This document shows positions 35,486 to 43,928 of a stretch of DNA of 64,000 nucleotides, piece after piece; position 1 is the stretch's first letter, and each line of letters begins with the position of its first letter. The DNA is from Actinokineospora pegani (GTDB taxonomy: Bacteria > Actinomycetota > Actinomycetes > Mycobacteriales > Pseudonocardiaceae). The notes beneath the pieces were generated by a model. That model worked only from the letters and a program-made list of their open reading frames with translations, was not told the origin of the DNA and did no database searches. The position numbers and the translations under genes were made by a program. The stretch lies in assembly GCF_009745975.1 (NCBI RefSeq), contig NZ_WHOL01000061.1, positions 103,950 to 167,949 of the forward strand, written 5' to 3'.

Positions 35486-36919
35486 ATGCCTGAGTTCAAG
35501 AGCTTCCCGCTGCCGGACACCGCCGAGGGCCTGACCGAGGCCGAGATCCTGTCCTGGCACGTCGAACCGGGCGACGCGGTCACCGTCAACCAGATCGTCG
35601 TCGAGATCGAGACCGCCAAGGCGGCCGTCGAGCTGCCCTGCCCGTGGGCCGGGGTGGTGACCGAACTGCACGTGCGGGCCGGGCAGACGGTCGACGTGGG
35701 CACGCCGATCCTCACCGTCGACGTGGACCCGGACGGGGCCGCGCCGGACAAGGGGTCGTTGAACGGCTCGCTGAGCAGTTCGCCGAGCAGTTCGCCGAAT
35801 AACGGGACGGCCGTCCCCGCGCCCGCCGCCGAGGAGGAGGAGATGAAGCCGCTGGTCGGCTACGGCTCCAAAGCGACCTCGGCCAAGCGCCGGGCGCGCA
35901 AGGGGCCCGCGGTCCCGGCCGGGCCCGCCGCGGAGGCGGCGCAGGTGACAGTCGCGGCGGCGTTCGAGCGGGCGCCCGGTCCGCTGCCCGAGGGGGTGGA
36001 GGCCTCGGTGCTGCCCGCACCCCCGGGCGCCGCGCCCAGCGGGCTGCCGGGCGGGCACGTGCCGCTGGCCAAGCCGCCGGTGCGCAAGCTGGCCAAGGAC
36101 CTCGGGGTCGACCTGCGCGCGCTGGCGGGCTCCGGCGCGCAGGGCGTGATCACCCGGGACGACGTCCAGCAGGCCGCGGCGGGAACGGCGCGGGCCCCGG
36201 CCGCACCGGCGCCCGCGGTGGGTGGCGAGCGGCGGGTGCCGATCAAGGGCGTGCGCAAGGCGACGGCCGCGGCGATGGTGAGCAGCGCGTTCACCGCGCC
36301 GCACGTCACCGAGTTCCTCACCGTCGACGTCACGCCGATGATGGAGTTCCGGGAGCGGCTCAAGTCCAGCAGGCGGTTCCGCGGGGTCAAGCTGACCCCG
36401 CTGGCCTTCTGCGCCAAGGCGGTCGCGCTGGCGATCGCGCGCACGCCGGAGGTCAACGCGGCGTGGGACGAGGCGGCCCAGGAGATCGTCTACAAGGACT
36501 ACGTGCACCTGGGCATCGCGGCGGCCACGCCGCGCGGCCTGATCGTGCCGAAGGTGCGCAACGCGGAGTCGCTGTCGCTGCGGGAGCTGGCTGAGGCGCT
36601 GGAGGCGCTGACCGCCACCGCCCGCGACGGCAAGACCCAGCCCGCGGAGATGGTCGACGGGACGTTCACGATCACCAACGTCGGCGTGTTCGGCGTGGAC
36701 ACCGGGACCCCGATCATCAACCCGGGCGAGTCGGCGATCCTGGCGTTCGGGGCGATCAGGGACACCCCGTGGGTGGTCGACGGGGAGATCGAGGTCCGCA
36801 AGGTGTGCCAGTTGGCGCTGAGCTTCGACCACCGGCTGGTCGACGGCCAGCAGGGCTCGGAGTTCCTCGCCGATGTCGGGGCGCTGCTCGCCGACCCGGC
36901 AGTGGCCATGACCTACTGA
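35486..36919 (+). CDS. bkdC: Dihydrolipoamide acyltransferase E2 of the bkd complex
   Basis: A 477-aa E2 core protein. The lipoyl domain (1-80) has the lipoylation site in IVVEIETAKAAVELPCPWAG (Lys of TAKA). An Ala/Pro/Ser linker follows, then the E3-binding domain at about 195-230 (PPVRKLAKDLGVDLRALAGS, GVITRDDV). The catalytic domain runs from about 250 (RVPIKGVRKATAAAMVSSAF) to the active-site motif SFDHRLVDGQQGSEFLADV, with His and Asp intact. The E3 subunit (lpd) is not in the operon and is probably encoded elsewhere. Confidence 0.93.
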   Translation: MPEFKSFPLPDTAEGLTEAEILSWHVEPGDAVTVNQIVVEIETAKAAVELPCPWAGVVTELHVRAGQTVDVGTPILTVDVDPDGAAPDKGSLNGSLSSSPSSSPNNGTAVPAPAAEEEEMKPLVGYGSKATSAKRRARKGPAVPAGPAAEAAQVTVAAAFERAPGPLPEGVEASVLPAPPGAAPSGLPGGHVPLAKPPVRKLAKDLGVDLRALAGSGAQGVITRDDVQQAAAGTARAPAAPAPAVGGERRVPIKGVRKATAAAMVSSAFTAPHVTEFLTVDVTPMMEFRERLKSSRRFRGVKLTPLAFCAKAVALAIARTPEVNAAWDEAAQEIVYKDYVHLGIAAATPRGLIVPKVRNAESLSLRELAEALEALTATARDGKTQPAEMVDGTFTITNVGVFGVDTGTPIINPGESAILAFGAIRDTPWVVDGEIEVRKVCQLALSFDHRLVDGQQGSEFLADVGALLADPAVAMTY

Positions 36920-36956
36920 CGCGCCCGGGGTGGCCGGGGCCCGGTCCGGGTCCCGG

Positions 36957-37601
36957 TCACGCCGTGGGCAGGTCGAAGTAGCTGATCATGGTGGCGGCGA
37001 AGGCGATGTCGCCGCGGACGCGGACCTTGCCGGAGATGAACAGCTTGGGCAGGGTGGCGCCGCCGGTGACCGCGCGCAGGAAGTCGACGGGGTCGGCGGT
37101 GATGGTGACCCGGGGATCGGCGGTGGGGCTGTCACCGGTGGTGCAGCGGCCGCGGGCGATCACGGTCTCGAAGCGGTCGTAGCCGTCGTCGTCGGAGCCG
37201 CCCGCGAAGCGCCAGTGGATGACCGCGCGCAGGTCGCCCGCGCGCGACTGGTCGAGGTGGGCGGCCATCCTGCGGAAGACCTCGGCGAAGACCACGTGCC
37301 GCAGCCGGGGGTGGGCCATCAGCTCGTCGAGCTGGGCGCGGCTGGTCCGGTCGAAGAACCGGGAGAACGCCTCGGTGCGCATCCCGGCCAGCTCGACGCC
37401 GGTCCCGGCCTCGCCGAGCATGTCCAGGGTCTCCACGAGCCGCACGAACTGCTCGGGGTCCAGCTTGGCCGGGTCGATGGCCGAGGCGAAGCCGTCGAGG
37501 TCGACCACGGTTCTGGGTTCGAGGCGGTGCCAGGTGCCCTCCCGGCGGCGCTTGCGGCTCATGTCAGGCAGTGTGCGCCGTCGCGAGGAGCCGCGCGTCA
37601 C
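36957..37601 (-). CDS. SCP2-like sterol/lipid-carrier domain protein (paralogue 1)
   Basis: A 214-aa protein with a helical N-terminal half (DPEQFVRLVETLDMLGEAGT) and a C-terminal SCP2-like lipid-binding domain: AVIHWRFAGGSDDDGYDRFE, PRVTITADPVDFLRAVTGGA, LPKLFISGKVRVRGDIAFAA. It is paralogous to the gene just upstream. The GTG at 37601 overlaps that gene's stop (GTGA) and is preferred on coupling grounds; an ATG at 37562 is a shorter alternative. SCP2 domains bind acyl-CoA or sterols, fitting the lipid-catabolism surroundings. Confidence 0.75.
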   Translation of the reverse strand: MTRGSSRRRTLPDMSRKRRREGTWHRLEPRTVVDLDGFASAIDPAKLDPEQFVRLVETLDMLGEAGTGVELAGMRTEAFSRFFDRTSRAQLDELMAHPRLRHVVFAEVFRRMAAHLDQSRAGDLRAVIHWRFAGGSDDDGYDRFETVIARGRCTTGDSPTADPRVTITADPVDFLRAVTGGATLPKLFISGKVRVRGDIAFAATMISYFDLPTA

Positions 37602-38251
37602 GGGCGGGGGAGCTGGAACAGGCCGCTGAGCCCGGCGGCGAACGCCAGGTCGCCGCGGACCTTGACCTTGCCCGTCATGAACAGCACGGGGGCCGAGGCG
37701 TTGTTGCTGATCAGCTTGAGGAAGTCCAGCGGCGAGAGCGTGATGGTCACCCGGGAGCGCTCGGTCATGGCCTTGCTGACCGTGCAGGCGCCACCGCTGA
37801 TGGTGGTCTCGTAGCGGTCGAAGCCGCCCTCGCCCGCGCCGCCGGTGAACCGCCAGTGCACGACGGCGTGCAGGTCGCGGACGCGGTCAGGGCGCACGTG
37901 CTCGCCCATCCGGCGGAAGATCTCGTCCAGCACCGCGACCCGCAGCGCCGGGTCGACCATGATCGACTCGAGCTGGTCCTTGGACGCGTGCGCGACGAGC
38001 CGGGCGAAGGTGGCGGGCGCCATCTGCGACAGGCCGACGTCGACCCCCTGCTCGGCCAGCCTGCTGACCGCACCGAGCAGAGAAGTCAGGTCATTCTTGC
38101 CAAGTTTTCTCGGATCAATTGCGCGCCCGATAGCATCCACGGTGATGTTCGACGCGAGGGCGGCCTCGGCGTCCATGCGTTGGAGCATCGCGACGAACTC
38201 CCGTGGTTCGGGCGCGCCGATGGCCTCACCGGTGTGACTTGACTCGGGCAT
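37598..38251 (-). CDS. SCP2-like sterol/lipid-carrier domain protein (paralogue 2)
   Basis: A 217-aa protein with the same layout as its downstream neighbour: an N-terminal helical part and a C-terminal SCP2-like domain (AVVHWRFTGGAGEGGFDRYE; RVTITLSPLDFLKLISNNAS; PVLFMTGKVKVRGDLAFAAG). The ATG at 38251 has GGAGG seven bases upstream. It is divergent from the TetR gene at 38329; the shared promoter carries one clear and one degenerate copy of the lipid-regulon palindrome, so it is probably under that repressor. Confidence 0.78.
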   Translation of the reverse strand: MPESSHTGEAIGAPEPREFVAMLQRMDAEAALASNITVDAIGRAIDPRKLGKNDLTSLLGAVSRLAEQGVDVGLSQMAPATFARLVAHASKDQLESIMVDPALRVAVLDEIFRRMGEHVRPDRVRDLHAVVHWRFTGGAGEGGFDRYETTISGGACTVSKAMTERSRVTITLSPLDFLKLISNNASAPVLFMTGKVKVRGDLAFAAGLSGLFQLPRP

Positions 38252-38266
38252 GGACACCTCCAGGAC

Positions 38267-38280
38267 CTACTGATGAGTAG
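38267..38280 (-). promoter_or_regulatory. YTACY-N4-AGTAR site in the SCP2/tetR divergent promoter
   Basis: CTACT-GATG-AGTAG, a perfect inverted repeat (CCTACT/AGTAGG including the flanking base on the left). A second, weaker copy CTACG-GGTG-GGTAA follows at 38282-38295, centres 15 bp apart. This pattern fits autoregulation by the adjacent TetR protein. Confidence 0.7.
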
Positions 38281-38328
38281 GCTACGGGTGGGTAAGTTAT
38301 CCGGCAAGTGGGGCACTGGGAGGTTGGC

Positions 38329-38979
38329 GTGAGCGTCGACGAGCAACGCAGGCCCACTCGCGTCAAGCGCCTGCCGCGCGAGGTCCGCGAGCGCCAGATC
38401 CTGGACGCCGCGGTCCGCGTGTTCTCCCAACACGGCTACCACAGCGCCTCCATGGACGAGATCTCCGAGGTCGCGGGCGTCTCCAAGCCGATGATCTACG
38501 CCTACCTGGGGCACAAGGAAGACCTCTTCGCCGCGTGCATCCGCCGCGAGGCCAGCCTGCTGGTCGAGGCCATCGCCAACGGCGTGCAGGCCGACGCCCC
38601 GCCGGACATGCAGCTCTGGACCGGGCTGCGGGCGTTCTTCCGGTTCGTCGGTGCGCAGAAGGAGAGCTGGCGGGTGCTGCACCGGCAGGCGACCTCGCAG
38701 GGCGGGCCGTTCAGCGAGGAGCTGATGGGGATGCGCGGCCGGGCGATCAGCCTGGTCGACGCGCTGCTGGTGCGCTCGGCCACCAGCCGGGGGGTGCCCA
38801 CCAAGGCGACAGAGGCGATGGCTGTTGCGCTGGTGGGGGCGGGTGAGTCGTTGGCTGACTGGTGGCTTGACCACCCGGACGTGCCGGAGAAGACGGTTGC
38901 GAGTTGGCTGATGAACCTGGTCTGGATGGGGTTGGGGGATCTGGTCGACGGGGCGGCTTGGGTGCCCACTGAGGGTTGA
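38329..38979 (+). CDS. TetR regulator, probable repressor of the lipid regulon
   Basis: A 216-aa TetR protein. The N-terminal helix-turn-helix is EVRERQILDAAVRVFSQHGY, then SASMDEISEVAGVSKPMIYA; the C-terminal domain (TetR_C-like) is helical with a probable acyl-ligand pocket. The GTG at 38329 has GGAGG upstream; a longer start at 38308 adds seven residues and lies within the regulatory region. Divergent palindromes of the type found before etfD, fadE5 and fabG4/fadA2 overlap its own promoter, so it is the best candidate for the protein that binds them all, probably released by acyl-CoA. Confidence 0.87.
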   Translation: MSVDEQRRPTRVKRLPREVRERQILDAAVRVFSQHGYHSASMDEISEVAGVSKPMIYAYLGHKEDLFAACIRREASLLVEAIANGVQADAPPDMQLWTGLRAFFRFVGAQKESWRVLHRQATSQGGPFSEELMGMRGRAISLVDALLVRSATSRGVPTKATEAMAVALVGAGESLADWWLDHPDVPEKTVASWLMNLVWMGLGDLVDGAAWVPTEG

Positions 38980-39040
38980 GGTCCGACTCGCCGCGCTTTA
39001 CCGGAGGCCCTGGGTTCGGGGGCGGTAAATGCTTATGCGG

Positions 39041-39580
39041 CTAGCGGCGCAGGTAGAGGTCGCGCAGCAGGGCGATCTCCGCGCCGTGGTGGATGGCCTC
39101 GCGGTGGATGTGCAGGATGAGGGTTGCCATGGGCTTGTGGCCCCAGTTGTTCTCGGCAGGGCCGCACGGGCGGGCTAGGCCGTCCTCGTCGAGCGCTCGG
39201 ACGCCCGCTACCCACGTCGCGTAGGCCTCGTCCAGATCGTGCAGGGCGGTGGCCGCGTCGCCGGGGTAGGCGTAGGTCTCGTAGGCCGTGGGCGGGCCGC
39301 CGAAGTGCGCGGCGCTGCGGACGCCGAAGACACCGACGACGATGTGCGCGATGCGCCAGGCGATGGTGGCGACCGGGGCGGGTTCTGGCTCCGGGTAGGT
39401 GTAGTCGATGGTGAACGGGCCGGTGCCCCACTGGTCGTCGGAGGCGCGCGGGCGGATGGTCCAGCAGTCGGCGACGGGTTCCCACAGGTACTCGTGGTCG
39501 GTCAGGCCTTCCAGGCGCGGGCGCAACTGGGTGTTCCAGTGGTAGTCGAGCTGGTCCAGGAGTTCGCCGTTCCAATCCAT
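39041..39580 (-). CDS. DinB-superfamily protein
   Basis: A 179-aa four-helix-bundle protein of the DinB/YfiT type. It shows MDWNGELLDQLDYHWNTQLR, the Trp-containing WEPVADCWTIRP, the helix-2 His in TIAWRIAHIVVGVFGVRSAA, and the C-terminal HIHREAIHHGAEIALLRDLY that supplies the two further metal-binding His residues. Members include bacillithiol/mycothiol-dependent transferases, but the substrate is unknown. The ATG at 39580 fits the family start. An inverted repeat, TTTACCG/CGGTAAA, lies past the stop (38997-39029) and may be a weak terminator. Confidence 0.82.
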   Translation of the reverse strand: MDWNGELLDQLDYHWNTQLRPRLEGLTDHEYLWEPVADCWTIRPRASDDQWGTGPFTIDYTYPEPEPAPVATIAWRIAHIVVGVFGVRSAAHFGGPPTAYETYAYPGDAATALHDLDEAYATWVAGVRALDEDGLARPCGPAENNWGHKPMATLILHIHREAIHHGAEIALLRDLYLRR

Positions 39581-39590
39581 GCGGGCCACC

Positions 39591-40190
39591 CTATTCGCGC
39601 AGGATGCACGTCGTCGCGTCAAACGGCCTGCTCGGGTGCGGGCCGGTCCGGCAGGGCAGGCAGTACTCGTCGTCATCGCCCGCGACCAGGTAGAAGTCCG
39701 CGTCGCGGGTGCCGCTCCACTCCGGCGGCTTGAGCGTTGCCCGCGCGGTCGGCGCCAGCCGCTCGAGCAGTTCGCCCCGAGCGGTGTCCTCACCCACCCC
39801 GGCGCGGGCGGCGAACTGGGAGACCGCGTGCGGCAGCAGGTTCACCAGTGACAGCAGGGCGTGCCCGCGCAGGGTCAGCGGGTCCTCGGTCGACCGGGAC
39901 CGGGGGAACGGGATGCAGTTGGTGGCCGCCCAGTGCTCGGCCGCGCCCCGGTACTCGGTCAGCGGCAGCACGCACGAGCCGGGGATCAGCACGAACAGCC
40001 CGGACGGGCTGCGCCTGCCGCGCACCGGCCCAGGCAACTCGTCGGTGACCTCCCCCCGTTCGGCGATGGCGTCGATCAGCCAATCGCGGGCGCGGCGCAT
40101 GTCGCCGAAGCCGAAGGCGTCCGCGCACGCCTCGGCGCATCGGTTGGTCACGACGATGGGCCAGTCGCGCGGGTCGGTCACGGAAACCAT
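39591..40190 (-). CDS. Hypothetical protein, 199 aa
   Basis: Not recognised. It is a soluble, mixed alpha/beta protein without signal peptide or membrane segment. It has a possible N-terminal helical region (NRCAEACADAFGFGDMRRAR), a central strand (SGLFVLIPGSCVLPLTEYRG) and a C-terminal pair of cysteines in DDDEYCLPCRTGPHP plus a final Cys in DATTCILRE. CxxC plus His could bind zinc. It ends 10 bases before the DinB gene and may be co-transcribed. Codon use looks normal for the genome, so it is probably real. Confidence 0.6.
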   Translation of the reverse strand: MVSVTDPRDWPIVVTNRCAEACADAFGFGDMRRARDWLIDAIAERGEVTDELPGPVRGRRSPSGLFVLIPGSCVLPLTEYRGAAEHWAATNCIPFPRSRSTEDPLTLRGHALLSLVNLLPHAVSQFAARAGVGEDTARGELLERLAPTARATLKPPEWSGTRDADFYLVAGDDDEYCLPCRTGPHPSRPFDATTCILRE

Positions 40191-40245
40191 CCTGCCCCGC
40201 CCGGGGGTCCCGGGCGGGGCAGGGGAGGTGGAACGGCCACGCAGA

Positions 40246-41100
40246 TCACAGGGCGGTGATGAGCCCCTCGATGTGCGGCTTGGCCTTGCGCGCGTCGAAC
40301 AGGTCGAACTTCCAGTCCTTGCCGACCTGCTCGGCGTGGAAGCCGAGCTTGGTGGGCAGCAGCACCGGCAGCTTGAACCGGACGTCGACGGTGTAGGCCT
40401 CGGGGAGACGGCCCTCGAACGCGGCCAGGGACCGCGCCTTGGTCCACATGCCGTGCGCGATGGCCCGTGGGAAGCCGAACAGCTTCGCGGTCAGGCCGTA
40501 GAGGTGGATCGGGTTGCGGTCGCCGGAGACCTCGGCGTAGCGGCGGCCGATGTCGCCGGGCACCTTCCACACCGCGGACGGGGCGGGCAGTGGCCCGCGC
40601 TCGCCGGGGCCGGACTCCGAGGGGCCGCCGGAACCGCCGCCGCGGCGCAGGTAGGTGCTGACGTCGTGCCAGACCACCTCGTCGCGGACGACGACCTCGC
40701 TGACCATGTCGAACTGCTTGCCCTTGGCGTGCGGGCGCAGGTTCTCCACGTGCACCCGCAGGTCGAACTCCTCACCGACCAGCAGCGGCCGGTGCTGGGT
40801 GATCACGTTCGCCACGTGCACCGAGCCGACCAGCGGGAAGGGGAAGTCCGGGTCCGTCATCAGCTTCACCTGCATGGGGAAGGTGAGCATGTGCGGGTAG
40901 GTGACCGGCAGCGCGTCGGTGAGCCGGAACTCGCAGACGCGGTTGTAGTCGGCCAGGTGGACCGGGTCGACCTTGACGCCCTTGCGCACGTAGGTGCGCT
41001 CGGGCAGCGTCTTGCCGCCCTTCTTGGTGAGGCCCGAGACAACCGCCTTGGGGAACAGCACCCCGAGGTTCGGCGACTCGCGCAGGGCCTGCGTCGACAT
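40246..41100 (-). CDS. htdX: MaoC-like (R)-specific enoyl-CoA hydratase (HtdX-like)
   Basis: A 284-aa double-hotdog hydratase/dehydratase. The N-terminal hotdog (LPVTYPHMLTFPMQVKLMTD) is degenerate. The C-terminal one has the hydratase-2 motif YAEVSGDRNPIHLYGLTAKL then FGFPRAIAHGMWTKA, with catalytic Asp and His. It resembles mycobacterial HtdX (Rv0241c), which lies next to fabG4 as here. The ATG at 41100 overlaps the fabG4 stop (ATGA). It converts 3-hydroxyacyl-CoA/ACP and enoyl intermediates together with FabG4. Confidence 0.88.
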   Translation of the reverse strand: MSTQALRESPNLGVLFPKAVVSGLTKKGGKTLPERTYVRKGVKVDPVHLADYNRVCEFRLTDALPVTYPHMLTFPMQVKLMTDPDFPFPLVGSVHVANVITQHRPLLVGEEFDLRVHVENLRPHAKGKQFDMVSEVVVRDEVVWHDVSTYLRRGGGSGGPSESGPGERGPLPAPSAVWKVPGDIGRRYAEVSGDRNPIHLYGLTAKLFGFPRAIAHGMWTKARSLAAFEGRLPEAYTVDVRFKLPVLLPTKLGFHAEQVGKDWKFDLFDARKAKPHIEGLITAL

Positions 41101-42455
41101 CACGCCCCCAGCAGCGACTGGCCGCAGACGCGGACCACGTTGCCGTTGACCGCGCCGGACGCCGGGTTGGCGTACCACGCGACGGTCTCGGCGACGTCGA
41201 CCGGCAGACCGCCCTGCATCATGCTGTTGAGGCGGCGGCCGCCCTCCCGGGTGAACAGCGGGATGGCGGCGGTCATCTGGGTCTCGATGAAGCCAGGCGC
41301 CACGGCGTTGATGGTGCCGCCGTACTCGGCCAGCTTCGGCGCGAAGGCGTCGACCATGCCGATCACGCCCGCCTTGCTGGTGCCGTAGTTGCTCTGGCCG
41401 GTGTTGCCCGCGATGCCCGCGATGGACGACACGCCGATGATGCGGCCGTTCGGGCGCAGCACCTTCTGCTTGAGCAGGGCGTCGTTGACGCGCAACTGGC
41501 TGGCGAGGTTGACCTGGATGACGGAGTCCCAGAGGCCCTCCTTCATGTTCGCCAGCTTCTTGTCGCGGGTGATGCCCGCGTTGTGCACGACGATGTCGAT
41601 GCCGCCGTGGCGGGTCTTGATGTGCTCGATCAGCTTCTGCGGCGCGTCGGCCGCGGTGATGTCGAGCTGCAGGGAGGAGCCGCCGACCCGGTTGGCGACC
41701 TTGGCCAGGTCGCCGCCCTGGGCGGGGATGTCGAGCACGATGACGTGCGCGCCGTCGCGGGCCAGGATCTCGGCCATGGACTCGCCGATGCCGCGGGAGG
41801 CGCCGGTGACCAGCGCGACCTTGCCCGCCAGCGGGGCGTTCCAGTCCTCGGGCTCGGTGGCGGCGCCGCCGTGCGTGCCGATCCGGACCACCTGGGCGTC
41901 GACGTAGGCCGACTTGGCCGAGAGCAGGAAGCGCAGGGTCGACTCGACCTTGTCCTCGGCGCCGGTGGCCACGTAGACGAGCTGCGCGGTGCTGCCCCTG
42001 AGCAGCTCCTTGCCGACCGACCGCGTGAAGCCCTCGAGCGCGCGCTGGGCGACGAGCTCCAGCGGGTCCTCGATGGTCTCCGGCGGGGTGCCGAGCACGA
42101 CCACGCGACCCGACGCGCCGAGCTTGCGCATGATCGGGTGGTAGAAGTCGTAGAGCTCCCTGAGCTGCTCCGGGGTCTTGATGCCGGTGGCGTCGAAGAC
42201 GAAGCCGCCGAACTTGGGCCCGCTGGAGCCCTCGCCCGGGGCGCTGGTCTGCACCTCGAGGCCCGCGGCCTTGGCCGCGGTGGTGATCGCGTCGCCGAGC
42301 CGCCCGCCCGGGGCGCCGCCGACGAGCACGGGACCCTCCAGTGCGGGCGCACCGGACTTGAACCGCCGCAGCGGCGTGGGTTCCGGCAGCCCGAGACGCT
42401 TCACGAGGAGCTTCCCGGCGGCCGAGGTGGTGAACTGTTGGTAACGGTCCGTCAT
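41100..42455 (-). CDS. fabG4: High-molecular-weight 3-oxoacyl reductase FabG4
   Basis: A 451-aa SDR of the HMW FabG class (mycobacterial FabG4, Rv0242c, is 454 aa). The N-terminal Rossmann-like half is degenerate. The C-terminal ketoreductase half has the cofactor motif VALVTGASRGIGESMAEILA, VVHNAGITRDKKL, the catalytic Ser in GVSSIAGIAGNTGQSN and the Tyr/Lys pair in NYGTSKAGVIGM. It reduces 3-oxoacyl-CoA/ACP or works in the oxidative direction. It is transcribed divergently from fadA2, with two regulatory palindromes between them, and is coupled to htdX. Confidence 0.93.
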   Translation of the reverse strand: MTDRYQQFTTSAAGKLLVKRLGLPEPTPLRRFKSGAPALEGPVLVGGAPGGRLGDAITTAAKAAGLEVQTSAPGEGSSGPKFGGFVFDATGIKTPEQLRELYDFYHPIMRKLGASGRVVVLGTPPETIEDPLELVAQRALEGFTRSVGKELLRGSTAQLVYVATGAEDKVESTLRFLLSAKSAYVDAQVVRIGTHGGAATEPEDWNAPLAGKVALVTGASRGIGESMAEILARDGAHVIVLDIPAQGGDLAKVANRVGGSSLQLDITAADAPQKLIEHIKTRHGGIDIVVHNAGITRDKKLANMKEGLWDSVIQVNLASQLRVNDALLKQKVLRPNGRIIGVSSIAGIAGNTGQSNYGTSKAGVIGMVDAFAPKLAEYGGTINAVAPGFIETQMTAAIPLFTREGGRRLNSMMQGGLPVDVAETVAWYANPASGAVNGNVVRVCGQSLLGA

Positions 42456-42469
42456 CTGTGTGCGCCTCC

Positions 42470-42483
42470 CTACTCGCTAGTAA
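42470..42483. promoter_or_regulatory. YTACY-N4-AGTAR site 1 between fabG4 and fadA2
   Basis: CTACT-CGCT-AGTAA in the 89-bp divergent promoter region, 15 bp from the fabG4 start codon. Its centre is 16 bp from that of site 2. Confidence 0.7.
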
Positions 42484-42485
42484 AC

Positions 42486-42499
42486 TTACTCAAGAGTAG
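42486..42499. promoter_or_regulatory. YTACY-N4-AGTAR site 2 between fabG4 and fadA2
   Basis: TTACT-CAAG-AGTAG, 45 bp upstream of the fadA2 start. Together with site 1 it would let one repressor control both divergent transcripts. Confidence 0.7.
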
Positions 42500-42544
42500 G
42501 TTAGGATGCTACCCCAGATGTAAACCTGTGCCTTGGAGGATGGA

Positions 42545-43855
42545 ATGGCCCCCAGTCCTGTGCGCCGAGTTGCGATCCTTGGCGGGAACCGCATCCCCTT
42601 CGCGCGGTCCAACAGTAAGTACTCGCGGGCGTCGAACCAAGACATGTTCACCGCGGCGCTGGACGGTCTGGTGGCCCGGTTCGGCCTGCAGGGCGAGCGA
42701 CTCGGCGAGGTCGTCGCAGGCGCCGTCCTCAAGCACAGCCGCGACTTCAACCTCGCGCGCGAGTCGGTCCTGGGCAGCACGCTGTCCCCGGAGACCCCCG
42801 CGACCGACATCCAGCAGGCCTGCGGCACCGGCCTGCAGGCGATCACCGAGGTGGCCAACAAGATCGCCCTCGGGCACATCGACTCCGCGATCGCCGGTGG
42901 CGTCGACACCACCTCGGACGCGCCGCTGGCGGTCAACGAGGACCTGCGCCGCATCCTGATCGCGCTGAACAACGCCAAGACCGTGCAGCAGCGCCTGGCG
43001 CTGGCGGCGAAGATCCGCCCCGGCCACCTCGTGCCGGACATCCCGCGCAACGCCGAGCCGCGCACCGGCCTGGCGATGGGCGACCACGCCGCGATCACCG
43101 CCAAGGAGTGGGGCATCACCCGCGAGGCGCAGGACGAGCTGGCCGCCTCCTCGCACCAGAAGCTCGCCGCCGCCTACGACCGCGGCTTCTTCGACGACCT
43201 GATCACCCCGTTCCAGGGCCTGGCCAAGGACCAGAACCTGCGCCCGGACTCGACGGCGGAGAAGCTGGCCAAGCTCAAGCCCGCCTTCGGCGGCTCCGAC
43301 GGCACCATGACCGCGGGCAACTCGACCCCGCTGACCGACGGCGCGTCCGCGGTCCTGCTGGCGTCGGAGGAGTGGGCCAAGGAGCACCGCATCCCGGTGC
43401 TGGCGTACCTGACCTTCACCGAGACCGCCGCGGTCGACTACGTGCACGGCGGCGAGGGCCTGCTCATGGCGCCCGCGTACGCGGTGCCGCGGATGCTGCA
43501 GCGCGCGGGCCTGACCCTGCAGGACTTCGACTTCTACGAGATCCACGAGGCCTTCGCCTCGCAGGTGCTGGCCACCCTGGCCGCCTGGGAGAGCGTGGAC
43601 TTCGCCAAGGAGAAGCTGGGCCTCGACGCCCCGCTGGGCTCCATCGACCGGTCGAAGCTCAACGTCAACGGCTCGTCGCTGGCCGCGGGCCACCCGTTCG
43701 CCGCGACCGGTGGCCGCATCGTCGCCACCCTGGCCAAGCTGCTCAACGAGAAGGGCTCGGGCCGCGGCCTGATCTCCATCTGCGCCGCCGGTGGCCAGGG
43801 CGTCACCGCGATCGTCGAGAAGCCCGCCAAGGCCGCTCCCGCCGCCAAGAAGTAA
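42545..43855 (+). CDS. fadA2: Acetyl-CoA acetyltransferase (thiolase) FadA2
   Basis: A 436-aa thiolase that cleaves 3-oxoacyl-CoA in the last step of beta-oxidation. It shows the acyl-binding Cys in ATDIQQACGTGLQAITEVAN, NSTPLTDGASAVLLASEEWA, the His in FYEIHEAFASQVLATLAAWE, NVNGSSLAAGHPFAATGGRI and the second Cys in SICAAGGQGVTAIV. It resembles mycobacterial FadA2 (Rv0243), also divergent from fabG4. The ATG at 42545 has GGAGGA upstream; a TTG four codons earlier is rejected. A long hairpin follows the stop. Confidence 0.93.
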   Translation: MAPSPVRRVAILGGNRIPFARSNSKYSRASNQDMFTAALDGLVARFGLQGERLGEVVAGAVLKHSRDFNLARESVLGSTLSPETPATDIQQACGTGLQAITEVANKIALGHIDSAIAGGVDTTSDAPLAVNEDLRRILIALNNAKTVQQRLALAAKIRPGHLVPDIPRNAEPRTGLAMGDHAAITAKEWGITREAQDELAASSHQKLAAAYDRGFFDDLITPFQGLAKDQNLRPDSTAEKLAKLKPAFGGSDGTMTAGNSTPLTDGASAVLLASEEWAKEHRIPVLAYLTFTETAAVDYVHGGEGLLMAPAYAVPRMLQRAGLTLQDFDFYEIHEAFASQVLATLAAWESVDFAKEKLGLDAPLGSIDRSKLNVNGSSLAAGHPFAATGGRIVATLAKLLNEKGSGRGLISICAAGGQGVTAIVEKPAKAAPAAKK

Positions 43856-43868
43856 CCCGATAGCTGCT

Positions 43869-43906
43869 TCTACGGCCCTCTAGTCCCAGGACTAGAGGGC
43901 CGTAGA
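43869..43906 (+). terminator. Terminator after fadA2
   Basis: TCTACGGCCCTCTAGTCC and its exact reverse complement are separated by two bases, giving an 18-bp stem 13 bases after the stop. It is followed by GCTTGGTGG with no T-run, but stem length favours termination. Confidence 0.75.
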
Positions 43907-43928
43907 GCTTGGTGGCTAGGGTGAGCGC

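Noticed and set aside
38997..39029. Strong terminator between tetR and the DinB gene
   Set aside because: Only 7-bp arms (TTTACCG/CGGTAAA) with a 19-base loop and no T-run; too weak to list as a separate feature.
43869..43906. Operator palindrome downstream of fadA2
   Set aside because: Although nearly perfectly symmetric, its position after the stop codon and long stem fit a terminator better.
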